Of a stretch of DNA of 64,000 bases, positions 51,563 to 64,000 are shown in pieces; the first letter of the stretch is position 1; every line of letters begins with the position of its first letter. Source of the stretch: Cacajao melanocephalus (taxonomy: Eukaryota; Chordata; Mammalia; Primates; Pitheciidae); NCBI GenBank assembly GCA_963573385.1, contig CAUYLG010070510.1:1-64000 (forward strand), given 5' to 3'. The position numbers were made by a program, and so were the translations under genes. The notes beneath the pieces are model-generated. The model ran no database searches. It was given only the letters and a program-made list of their open reading frames with translations, and was not told where the DNA came from.

Positions 51563-51950
51563 GTAAGAATTGTTTTCCACATATGTCATATGTTCTAAAA
51601 TATAATCTCAGTCAATTACACATATGATCCTTGATGCAAAGTGATGGTTTTAAATTACCTAACATTGTAAAATAATATCCAGATTCTATTAAAAACCTCA
51701 CAATGTATGAATTTTCTAATTGACATGTAATGTATTTGCTCTTTAATTTTCACTGCATGCCTTTTATTATTTTCCAATCATTTTTTAATGAATACTTAAA
51801 AATATATTAAAAATCTGAGTGATCTCATGTGTTGATTAGAAATAATTGAGTTTTTAAAATCAATGAGTAAAGTGAAACAAATTTGCACAATCCAGATTTT
51901 CACAATTCACAATTGGTTATGATGTTAACTAAACTATATTTTTTTCACAG
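51563..51950 (+). other. MYO6: MYO6 intron within the large-insert cluster
   Basis: 388 nt of AT-rich sequence. No repeat recognised. Confidence 0.85.
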
Positions 51951-51980
51951 AAATGATGGAACAAGACCCAAAATGACACC
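51951..51980 (+). CDS. MYO6: MYO6 alternative exon: large insert, part 2
   Basis: 30 nt coding (K or R)NDGTRPKMT(P), between 'tatttttttcacag' and CC|gtatgt. The sequence is that of the myosin VI tail as I recall it. It is phase-symmetric, so it can be included or skipped without changing frame. Confidence 0.93.
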
Positions 51981-54734
51981 GTATGTCACTTACCTTTACC
52001 TTTTTAAAAATAGGTCGTGGATACTTTTTGGGAGTAGTTTTCTCATTGGAGGAAATTATAAATTATTTTCTTCTATTGAAAGATAATGAGACAACCTTTT
52101 TCATATTTTTCTTGTCTAGGAAAAATGTTTAATCCTCTTGTTTGGTGCTCAATCACAGTAGCTCATAATTTGATTTCCTTCTTTGTATTGTCTGTGTAAA
52201 GTATAATGTAACACCCATTTTGTCTTATGTATTTTTTTTAACTGCTCCTTACCTTACATCTCTATAGAAGCAGATGTGGAGGCATAAATAAGAATTAAAT
52301 ATTTGGTTTTCAGTATATATGATAGTTAATTCTGCTATATCTAGAATAATTCATCATCTGAAATTATATATGTAATGCTTTTTCTTATGAAAATCTACCC
52401 ACAAAGACAGAATCTAAGTAGCATTTGAAATACAAATTCTGTTTATATGAAATATAAAATATGTTTTGTATGTATGTTATATCTACTACATATAAGGATT
52501 TTGGAATATATATAAAAATCTTTATTTTAACAGATTTAAGGACTCCAATTTATCGTTTATAATGATGGTTCTCAACTCTATCAGACTCCAATTCCAATAA
52601 CAATTTTTTAACAAATGATGCAACCTACATAGATAACCTATATAAATAACTCCAAACAATATATGTAAAGGAGAAATACCAGGATAGTCATTTGTAATAA
52701 AACATTTATTTTAATGTGAAAGTGCTTATGCATAACTGCAGTGGAGGACATGATAAATGATCAGATGTTTTTGCTTTTGTGTAGAATCACCGCAAATGCT
52801 GTAGCTACAAATACAAATTGATATAGGAATGTTGGGCATTCACATGCCATGAAATTGTGAACAATCCTTTGTGAATTTCTGAACAGAGCCAAGTTCATTA
52901 TTCTCTCACACAATCTGCGCAAGCCCTAGAAAAATTCTGTGAATATTAAAGCCACACAAAAAATACGTTGTTTACATGTAAAATTTCATTTACATGTAAA
53001 ATTTGTGTATGTGTTTTTCACCTCTATATGTGACATGATGGACATGTTAAAGTTAAATGGGACATGGAACAGTTCTTCCTTGTGTAGGGCATTTGGCATT
53101 CCTTACTCTCTATCTCAACAGATGCCAGGAGTATACTCACACATCATTGTTACCACAATACTGCCTTAAATTTTGAAAATATCTCTGAGTGGGTACTCTT
53201 GCCTTCCATTGCCACAACTGCTTTATAGTTACCTTTTGAGCTTGAATTAAATAAGCCCTGCATTCAATGTCTAAGTCGAAATTGTATTTGCATTTCGTTT
53301 GGTAAGATCAGAAGGAAGAAAGCACCTGGGTGCAGGAACCATTTCTCTCTGGAAAATTTGTTGTAGTATATTGGTCTAGGTCAGGTGGATCTTGATGTAG
53401 GGCAGGGAGGATAATGCATCAGTAGAGACTGCCATCCATTATAGTGTCAAAGCACACAGAAAAATACCTGTATGATAAACAGACCCAGTGGTAAAGAGAT
53501 TAGAAAGTCCATGGACTCTCTTAAAAACCTACCATGGGAAAGAGATGAAGGAAGCTTTAGGAGGAAAAGATGGTAAAAACAGATGCTTTTGAATCCTGAG
53601 ACAAAAACCTTGATGTGGAGTGAGAATAGAATTAAACATACTTATCAAAATCATGCTGAGTTTGAAAGTGAGAAGATTCTGAGAAACTACTAGCTTAAAG
53701 AGATTGATGAATGTATTAATCAAAAGATAATTTTTATTAGATTGTATTTGTGTTATATTTTGTTTTTGTTGTCCTTCATTGTCAGTTTTGAAAGATATCT
53801 TTTTCTCTGACTGTGCTTTAATGGACCTCCATCAGTACATAACTGTAGACAGAGTTCATTACGAACAGGAGTCTTCTACTTTGTTAGTCAGGGACCCACC
53901 CCTTGGCAGGCATTCAGGAAACTGCCTTAAAGCAAATATACCCATCTTTTCTTCTTATGATTTTATTCATTTGGAAGGTTTTGAGATTGATGAGTAGAAT
54001 GAATGAGAAAATAATTATGACAGAAAACAGCAAAAGAGCAGGGAAATAAAGAAGTGTTGATGAACATTATGAAACTTCATTCCTTTTTAAAGAAGTAAAC
54101 AAATTTTGAGAAAAGTTACATTCTTCTGGGTAACAAAAGCAAAATAAATTTTTTGCCTTTGGCAAATGTTTATCCTTGGAAGGTCAGAATGCCTCAGATC
54201 TTTCATAAGTCCCTGTTTTGATATTCTTTTTTTTAAAGCATGCTTCGATTTGGAATTTTAGAGCTTTGAATACATCAGATTCTTTTTTAAACTCTGATGC
54301 TGTCAAATACATCAGCTTGCGGTTTTCACTATTGTGCCTTATCTAATTAATATTTACTAAGCGACTGTGGTTCAAAAATCTTCGTATGGAATTTTTATCT
54401 TGCCAAGTTTCCTGTATGCATTTAGACCATGTTATTTGTATTCTATATGTAAAAGAATACCATAAAAGCTTTCATGAGTTTTATCTCTAAGTTGCTACTG
54501 TAAAAATGGAGAGACATTCAAATGACTTTAACTGGTTTTAAACAGAAGTTTTGCTGTGTGCTATGGCTAGATTTGTTGAAAAGTATATCATAGGCATTAA
54601 CAAAGTAAAACAGTTATGAATAGTTGTTGAATAATATTGAAAATACATATTTTAATTATACTTTTAGATCTTTTAATTAATTTATGTAGTATGTCTTTTA
54701 TGTAATCATATTGTATTAACATTTTTTCTTTTAG
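51981..54734 (+). other. MYO6: MYO6 intron within the large-insert cluster
   Basis: 2.75 kb with no Alu and no repeat that I can name. An open frame at 53779-53997 resembles nothing known to me. Confidence 0.75.
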
Positions 54735-54773
54735 GGAACAAATGGCCAAAGAAATGTCAGAATATTTGAATAG
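54735..54773 (+). CDS. MYO6: MYO6 alternative exon: large insert, part 3
   Basis: 39 nt coding (P)EQMAKEMSEYLN(R), between 'ttttttcttttag' and AG|gttagt. It has the pattern of an amphipathic helix. In the literature the long isoform gains an extra helix here that covers a clathrin-binding and adaptor surface and directs it to apical clathrin-coated pits. YLN differs from FLS as I recall in human. Confidence 0.93.
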   Translation, partial: GTNGQRNVRIFE

Positions 54774-54982
54774 GTTAGTGCAGTGTAATTCGGGGAAATA
54801 AGTGTTCACCTCAAGATCGTATTTTTAAATTACTTCTGATTATTTGGACCAGAACCTGTTATATGACTAGCCTCCTCTTTCTATCTAAAGTGATATTTCT
54901 TTCTGTACAAGAAATTCACTTCCCCCTCACCCCACCCAACAAAGAAAAAGATAAAAAGCAGTATTGCTCTAAATTCTTCTCA

Positions 54983-55158
54983 GCAGGGATACCATTGGCA
55001 TTTAGAATGGAACAGTTCCTTGGCAGTGGTACTCTACTGCTTATCTCTGGCCTTCACCAGCTCAGTGTTTGTAGGGGACTTCTTCCTCTCGTCATGACAA
55101 AATGAGTATTTTGCAACTCTCCTTGGGGTGATGCTGCCCCTAATTTGGGAACCACTGT
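54983..55158. repeat. hAT-type (MER) remnant
   Basis: 'gatgctgcccctaatttggg' and 'aaccactg' at the right end, with 'ccttggcagtggtactctac' inside, fit a MER-type hAT element. A second 'gaaaaccactggtg' end follows at about 55227. Confidence 0.5.
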
Positions 55159-56692
55159 GCCTTATTGAAGAGGAAGTAGGGGAAGACCATGGCTCTTGAG
55201 GGGCTATGCACCATGGCACATGGTTTGAAAACCACTGGTGTAAATTGAGCAACCAGCAAGATCTGGTCCATTACTTTTATAAATGGATATTAATCACTAA
55301 CCTGTTAATTCTTAATTTTGAAGTTATAAAGATAATTAAAAGTGTTAATATATTTTTTTTAAAACCAGTGTTGCTACTCTTGTTTTCTTTACATGATTGT
55401 CTTTATAGCAAGTCTGAATAATCAGCAAATTACCCCTTTATTTTACTATTTTAGTAACTCCAGAGATGAGAGTGGGGAAACATTTAAATGTGTTGCATTG
55501 ATATACTTCTTTGGATGCTATGCTCTTTGTAGATATACTTTTGTTTGAGGTAAGAAGAATGAAAAGTTAGTGATATTAAAACCATATTTTAAGCAATAAT
55601 CAGTTGAATTTAACGTAATTTTTGAAAGTATCAAAACACATTTTGCAATATTCTAATACCTTACATACATTCTGAGAATCTATAAAACTGTATATTATGT
55701 AAATTTACCTTCTCTTTCAAAAGAAAAGATAACAACAAGAACAAAACATAGTAATTTTCAGCTGCTCTCCTAGAAAAGACTCCAAGAACAGCTTAAAAAG
55801 GAAAGGATTTTTTTTTTTTTTTTTGGTTTATTGAATGGTAGTTTAGGGATGTAGAAAAGACAAAGAATATTTGAATAAATGTAAAAGTATAAGTTATTGT
55901 TAAGGAATAGAGAGACCATGCTGATACACAGCTGGCTGGTTTTGAGCAAAGCAATTAAGACCAAAACACTACATGGAAAATTGCCAGTTATACTGCTTTT
56001 GTAAAGTATAGATTCTCTAAAACAGATTTTAATCATAAAAGTACAGGAAGGACTAATGGCCACACATTCTTTAGCTAGTCTTATACATAACTGACAATCA
56101 CTATGTCAAACAATTTTAAGTATGTAGGATGAAATATGCTATTTTTTATTCTCTAGGATGAAAGCATACTCAGGCCTTTTAAAGAAGCACAGGCACCTTA
56201 TTTATTTCGTTTTTAAGCTAAATATTGAAAGAATAATTTTCTTTACTTCAGGAAGAAAGTAACATATTCTCAGACATCATTTTTCATTTAAGCCTGTGTC
56301 TTCACTGCTTGCAAGCATGGCTGTTATCTTTCAAAATGTAAAAGGCTGAGAAAATACATGTTTATTTTCAGGTATTATATCTTAATCAACCCTCTGTAAG
56401 AGGAAATATCTTCCAGGTAGTACATGATAAAGGAGAATTTCCTTGTGTGATACCTAAGAAGCAATACGTTTGTTCTTTCATTCTTAGTTATTTTAATATT
56501 TGTGCTACCTTCATGTCTTGAGATGTGATGTATTTAAACATTAAGCTTAAAGTCTTGCAGTTTATTCTGAATGTCTGCTGTTTGCAAGTATAATCTTTTG
56601 TTGAAAAATAAGTTTATTATTACAGGAAAGAAATTGTTCCCATATTTTCTGATTAATGATCTCAAATTATATGCATAAAAATAAGTCTTAAA

Positions 56693-56996
56693 GGCCAGGT
56701 GTTGTGGCTCATGCCTGTAATCCCAGCACTTTGGGAGGCTGGGGTGAGTGGATCACTTGAGCTCCAGAGTTTGAGACAGCCTGGGCAACATGGCGAGACC
56801 CTGTCTCTACAAAAAAGTATAAATATTAGCCAGGCTTGGTGGTGTGTGCCTGTAGTCCCAGCTATTTAGGAGGCTGAGGTGGGAGAGTTGCTTGAGTCCG
56901 GGAGGTGGAGGTTGCAGTGAGCCAAGATTGCGTCACTACACTCCAGCCTGGGTGACAGAGCTAGACCCTTTCTCAAAACAAACCAAGCAAACAAAC
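56693..56996 (+). repeat. Alu SINE
   Basis: 'ggccaggtgttgtggctcat' to 'agaccctttctcaaaacaaa', with an AAAC-type tail. Confidence 0.92.
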
Positions 56997-57844
56997 CCGA
57001 AAACCAGAAAGCAGGCTTTAAAGCACTGAGTAGCACTGTTTTTGGAAAAGTTGAATTTACTTCATTTTATTGAGTGCTTTGGATTTTCTTTCTTGCCTCT
57101 TTCTCTATATAAATGTTCCTACTAAATGGGGCATGATACAACACTTGTGCCCTTTGAAATCTTTGTTACCTCATGAGCTAAAGCTTCTTTAATTTACTAG
57201 TTTTCTTATTGCTTATTAAATATGAGGGTGTGGTTTTTGTCTGCTTGTAGAACTTTTCTAAGTGTTCTTATAGCAGTGAAGCCTAAAAAGATTTCCAGAT
57301 TCCATCTGTTCTTTTAGCTGGCTTTGATGACTCTAATGCAGTGGGTTGCAGGTTTGGCTACTTACCTACATCTCTGTGAGGCATCCTCCAGAGGCCCAGG
57401 GATACTCTGAGCCACTGTGTATGAATGGAGTTTGGCTGTCTGTAGCTTTCAACAGTCTCTACAGGTGATTGCACTGTGCAGCCTAATGACTCATAAACAA
57501 ACCTTTAATATGCTTTTAATGATCTTTCAAGTGTGTTAAGGATTTGTTTTTTGATTTTGAGGAATATGTGTCAGTATATTTTTAAACTTTAAATGTTCTT
57601 ATATATATAAGTAAAAACTTTGAAACTTAAGTCTGGGGGAAGTTTGTGGAACTAGAATATTAGAATCAAAAGTTTGGATTTAAAATGTAATATGACTATC
57701 AAGTGGCATGCTGGAAAATTTTAATTTATTTGGTCATCTTTTAGTATACCAATCTTAATCTCATCTGTCAAAGAAATAAAAATTATGTTTTTCTAGTAGC
57801 TGTTTCCAGTTTTCAAACTTATGCATGCTTTCTTGCCTCTTTAG

Positions 57845-58972
<1,128 letters not shown>

Positions 58973-59064
58973 TAAGACTTTTGGGTAAAACATCCCATGT
59001 AAATTTTCTCCAGCTGTAGAACTGTGATCCAGTGAACCTAGTACAACCTTGATGGCCTGTCTTT

Positions 59065-59176
59065 TTTTGTTTTTGTTTTTTGAGACAGAGTCTCGCTCTT
59101 TCACACAGGCAGGAGTGCAGTGGCACTATCTTGGCTCGTTGCAACCTCTGCCTCCTGGGTTCAGGCGATTCTCCCA
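59065..59176 (-). repeat. Truncated Alu with target-site duplication
   Basis: 'tgagacagagtctcgctctt' to 'ttcaggcgattctccca', lacking the Alu 5' half. 'gatgg' plus 'ctgtcttt' (one mismatch between) stands on both sides, at 59051 and 59177, so this is a 5'-truncated insertion. Confidence 0.88.
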
Positions 59177-59316
59177 GATGGTCTGTCTTTTATAGCATTA
59201 TTTTTATGAGTATGTCTTCAAAATCATACTTGCTAAGATGCAGTGAATTTACTTGTTAAAATAATTGAGACAAGAATTTTCTTGTCTATGTTGAAGAGGA
59301 TGTGCATGCGTAATTT

Positions 59317-59349
59317 ACACACACACACACACACACACGCACGCACACA
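59317..59349. repeat. (AC)n microsatellite
   Basis: About 13 AC units with CGCACG interruptions near the end. Confidence 0.95.
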
Positions 59350-59477
59350 TGATTAAATGTGAACATGTCAGGATTGCCGTGCATCTTTTACTTTACATTG
59401 AAATGAATTTTACATATAAAAATGAGTTGCTAAAAAGGATGATGGTTAGTTTTTATTTTTAAATTTTCTGTAATTTT

Positions 59478-59617
<140 letters not shown>

Positions 59618-62079
59618 TAGTTTTTAAAATTTAATGTAATTCAGTTTTTAGAAATAGTTCCCTGAAATACCCAATATTGTTATCTTTTTTATATGTAGGT
59701 TTAAGTACTTTTCTGTTCCTCCCAGAAAGGGTTGTAGCCTGGAACATCCAAGGAATCAATTCATGCATTGTCCATTTACACTCTAATTCCTTTGTTTCAA
59801 AAATAATTTTACAGCAAACATTATTTTATAATACTGTGAATATATAAGATTGAGAAATATTACCTTGCTTCATGCCAGAGTTTTGCGTAGATCAAGAGTT
59901 GATTTTTCAGCTGGGATCCTGCACATGGATTTTGTTACATTATTATGCAACAGGCCAAGGTGTGAAATTGGAAAATAGAGTAGGATAGATGTAACCTAGT
60001 AAAAGGATGCATGAGCCTTAACATTAGCCAAGAATACCTGTGATATGTGAATTGTAATTTCAATCTTTAAAGCAGTAGTTGGACTTACTGTGTTTAAATT
60101 GGCACAATTTATTAGCTTAATTCTGATTAACATCAAGGTGATGGCAGATTTAATATTTTGTGTTTTTTTTTCCTTAGGGGTATAATTCCAACAGTTGATA
60201 GTATAGTTTAGCAATGCAGGACCCAAGTTGACTTAGAAAATGAGTTCTTGGTTATATTTTGCTTCCCTCAGTACCTTCTAAGTAAATAAAAGCAATGTTT
60301 AAATAAAGTCAATTAAATGGTGGAACTTTAGTGTTTCTAAGTTGTTGCAAAGAATGGATTGAGTGAGGGCAATATTATTATTAATAAGGGTCCTATTAGT
60401 GCCAGTGATTGCTCAAGGGGTGGCAGTCAGAATATAGGACTGTAGAAGGGCAGTGGGAGATCACTTGTAACCAAGAAGTGACAAGTGGAAGCCACACTAA
60501 ACACTATGACACCACTCTCTTCTCCACTTTAATGTTTTTTCCTCTTTGAACACGACAAAATGATTACATTAGCTGTTCACTGTCTGTGTACTAAGGTCTC
60601 ACCACAAATTACATTTCTTTTATAAAAAATGACAATGGGCTGTTCTTTTTAGCTATAAATATTATAATTCCTACCTTTAGCTTGATAGACTTTCATCATA
60701 TTGTATTTCAAAATTAATACATCTGAATGATTGCACTTCTTAAAAGAGGTTCATGTTGTAATATTTGTCACACAGGTTTTCAATTAATATACACATATTT
60801 ATTGTATTTGTGACTCAAACTTTGATACCTAATCATCTAGCTTTACTCAAAAAGATGCAAATAATACACGGCTCACCTTGCTGGTTCAGCCACTGTTTCT
60901 GTTTGTAATATATTATTTGGGAAAACAAAGAGGAGATTAGGAAAATTTCCTAAGGGTTTTATCCAGGTTTACGAACAAATTTAGGAATTTATGTGAATAA
61001 AACCCCACACATATTTAGCCTTCAGAGAACTTGATTATGAGTCATTTTCAGGATATATTTTATCAGATGTAACTTCTGCTCTGAAAAGTACTTGTCTTGC
61101 TTTTCTCTTTCTCTTTATGTTTTTTTCCTCATATAAAATTCATCCTGACACAGGAGCATAGCTAAAAGCAAAGGTAAAGAGCACTAGGAAGCTCAATTGA
61201 GAAAATTCTAGACTTAGATGATTTCCTGATGTGGCATTGCTAAACAACCTTTAAAAGGAAGTGCTGTGTTGTCTAATATTTGGAAGGAACAATTCATTAA
61301 TTTGAGAAAATAAAATGATGACAACTTATGATTAACAGAAATGTAGCTTCATATTGTTGACCTTAAAGAGTAATACGTTGACAGCCAGTGGTGAACTCTT
61401 ACAGTAATGCGTAAGGAGCCTCAGACCCTCTTCCTGGTGCAGTCCTGGATGAGCATGCTCTCATCTCATTTATTGCAAAGGGAGATTTTTAGAAATAATT
61501 TTTTGGGCAGGGGCAAATCACCTAAGTATTTATGATCATTAATTGTTTAAACTGATTTTGGAAAGTAGTTTTATTTTGTAATTTCTAAAGTAAAAATGGC
61601 ATGAGTTTAGGATTTAGACCGTTTAAAGAAAGCAAAACATACTAAGTGTTACCAAAAAGTAGTAATGCTTTTTCTCCTGTAATGCATATAATTTTTTGAT
61701 GAATTCTCATTTTTTTAATGAAAATTCTACTAATGTATGAAAGGTACTGTATTGTCTAGTAAGTCATTGTATTAGGTTCTGTTTGGATATTACTGTGTTC
61801 TAAAAATCACAAATGAGGTATAATTTTTAAATTTTGGTCTTCTTTATATGTGCTTCAATCAGAATTTTCTAAACCTAAATCAGTCAAAATAGTCTTTAAA
61901 AAAAAATCAGAAAGCAGCAACTGCTTTTAGGTAATTTTGAGAATATTTGGTTTGTAGATAGGATATTTACTTGTCAGTCACCACCTCAATTGATGGGAAG
62001 GCTTTATAAATTAGAAAAATGCTCATTTAACAGTTTTGGCATTTTTATCTTTTCTTCAACATAAAATATTTGTTCACAG

Positions 62080-62106
62080 ATTTTGCACCATTTTTGAACA
62101 ATTCAC
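62080..62106 (+). CDS. MYO6: MYO6 alternative exon: small insert
   Basis: 27-nt exon coding (G)AT-TTT-GCA-CCA-TTT-TTG-AAC-AAT-TCA-C, i.e. DFAPFLNNS with the next codon begun. The acceptor is 'tatttgttcacag' and the donor is gtaagt. Nine residues is the recalled size of the small insert of the isoform used in vesicle traffic. Phase-symmetric, so its skipping leaves the frame open. It is the last coding segment visible; downstream exons lie beyond the window. Confidence 0.93.
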
Positions 62107-64000
62107 GTAAGTCAATGGTTGGTAACTCATGAGCTAACTGGAAGATGGGTTAAAATACTTTACAAAGTACTAACTTCTATTAAATGTTGTTTTGCTACAA
62201 TTTTAAGTGGAATTGTAGTATGTTAAAGTTGTTATATCCATACTAAGATATATTTTAATTTGAGATGATGCTTTATTTGGATCACTCCAGTATGTATATT
62301 ACAAAAAAATCTAATGAAATTAATGTTTTTATCAAATTACCTGCATTAAGAAAACGACTAGCATTTTAAACTGAGAGTATATACAATTCTTATTGTAGCA
62401 AAACTCTTAGCAGCTGATCTTTTAGGATAAAGACTAACTTTTAGGTGCTGGTTTTTGGTCACTGTATTTTCAAACACTGATGGTGTCTGCATTTCTGTCC
62501 AAAGATATTTTAATTTTGTAGATAATGTGATAGTGTATACAGGTTTAATAATGATACCTCCTAATAGGAAGAAATAATTCTGTTACATTTATAGCTTCTT
62601 ATGATACCCATTCTTTGATAATTTAAAAGCTTTGAGTTACCTTAGTGTACAGTAAATCTCTTGTAGAATTAGTTGAGCAGTAATAATTTGGATATAATGT
62701 CACACTCATATGCCAACTGGTTGGACCTGATGTTTTGAAGTGTTTGTTACAATTTATAGGGCTGTGTTTGAAGATAACACAATTGAATGTGAAGGAAAGT
62801 TATTTATAATATTAGTTTTAAGCTTTTAATGTCTGTGTCTTTGTATTTTTCCAGATAAGTATTAATTTCTAGTCTTCCCCAACAAAATTTCAATTCTCCC
62901 ATTAAGTAAGAAAAGCTATCAAAGACTTTCTGTTCAGTTTCTTAATTTTACCCAATATCTTAACTTACAGGAGACTGTTACTTCAAATTAAAAAGTAGGT
63001 TAATTAATGAATGACTATCAGTATCATGGTAAATTTCCTGTAAACTGGACATTAAATTCTACTTCACTACTTAAGACGAAGGAAAGGTTTTTAAAATTCT
63101 TTTCTTAGTTTTGAATTAGTATATTTTCCACAATGTAAGGAGTTTTAAAAACTTAAAGTAGAAACACTGAACTGGAAGTAGCTCTGGGGAAACAGGAACG
63201 AAAAAATAGATAAGCACATGTTTGTTAATAGTGATGCAGCTTTTAAAGTCACTAACAAAACTGAGCCTCTCATTCTTTCATAGGCATATATAGCTTTTCT
63301 AACTGCTTGTTGCTTTCTCTGGTTTGCAAAGAAATAAATTAAACTGCTATAAAGCTTTTCCTATTTCTTGGTGTAAAAAATAGAATAAGTATTTTCATCC
63401 TTTGAGTATTTGCAAATTCTTACAAAAGCCGTGTGACTATTTTAGACTTCATATTATATGTATATTTTATAATATTTCTTTGACACACTTAGATTTTGAT
63501 AGTGAGATTCTTAATTGAGCCGCCATAAATGGTTGGTCCACTTTGGAAGTTCTGTGAGTATAAAACATATTAAACAGGCTAACCAAAATTACGCTGCTAA
63601 AGATGTAAAGTCCTTGCCCCAGGAAATGTTTACATTTGCAGATAATAAAAACCTAATTGTTCAGTAATGAAAATTGAGCTGGGAATGAAAGATTGATGTG
63701 AATGAAATGCCCAGTACTAGTAGAAAAGCAAGGATTTTTTTTTTCTATTGGCAAGGAGAATCAAATGTTATATAGTTTGCATTTACTTCATTGGATTTTA
63801 TTCCAAGAGAAATCCGATTTCAGAGTAAGTAAATATCTTTAAGGGAAAGTTCATGCTTACTGTTACAAGGTGAGTTTTTTTTGGTCATAAGGTTATCTAA
63901 ATATTGTTAATATCTGTGTTATTGTGGCCATGTTAAATCCCAAAATCTGTTGGCAAAAGAAAAAATTTTTATATGGCTTCTACTTTTTGTGGAAATAGTG
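62107..64000 (+). other. MYO6: MYO6 intron after the small insert (5' part)
   Basis: 1.9 kb of AT-rich sequence running off the window. I recognise no repeat, exon or RNA gene. Confidence 0.75.

Noticed and set aside
53779..53997. 72-codon frame between large-insert exons
   Set aside because: Looks protein-like (KDIFFSDCALMDLHQY), but I recognise no family. I find no splice sites that would join it in the MYO6 phase, and its length is within chance for an AT-rich intron.

Overview
The window is one internal stretch of a large, intron-rich vertebrate gene read on the + strand: MYO6, the unconventional, minus-end-directed actin motor myosin VI. Both gene ends lie outside. I find 27 GT-AG exons between 1658 and 62106. 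They join without a frame break from just before switch I of the motor (about residue 185) to the 27-nt small-insert exon ahead of the C-terminal cargo-binding domain. The promoter, P-loop exons, WWY (Dab2) region and 3' UTR are outside.

The organism is a primate. About 26 Alu elements or fragments on both strands, a MADE1 (mir-548-type) mariner MITE and a primate-type L1 3' end are visible. Several residues, mostly after the converter, differ from the human protein as I remember it, so a non-human anthropoid is my best guess. This rests on memory, not an alignment.

Layout: 1658-32977 encodes the motor from switch I to the SH1 helix, including insert 1 (5912-5992), the TEDS threonine (15596-15740), switch II/relay (17548-19692) and loop 2 (26452-26625). 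38341-38638 is the converter. 41027-43974 is insert 2 (reverse gear, calmodulin-binding) plus the IQ motif. 44671-49440 is the three-helix bundle, charged single alpha helix and distal helix. 51536-54773 holds three tiny in-phase exons (27+30+39 nt = 32 residues) that I read as the alternatively spliced large insert. 57901-58907 is the start of the cargo-binding region with the RRL adaptor motif. 62080-62106 is the small insert.

Introns are AT-rich and filled with Alu, MIR, L2, old L1 and hAT-type DNA-transposon remnants. The most notable non-coding items are: a 5S rRNA-Alu chimeric retrocopy with flush 9-bp target-site duplications (24661-24893); a degenerate MADE1 hairpin; an Alu rebuilt around a CA microsatellite; duplicated intronic blocks on either side of the insert-1 exon; and a roughly 1-kb candidate DNA transposon with inverted ends at 41881-42915. 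I found no second protein-coding gene, tRNA or CRISPR.
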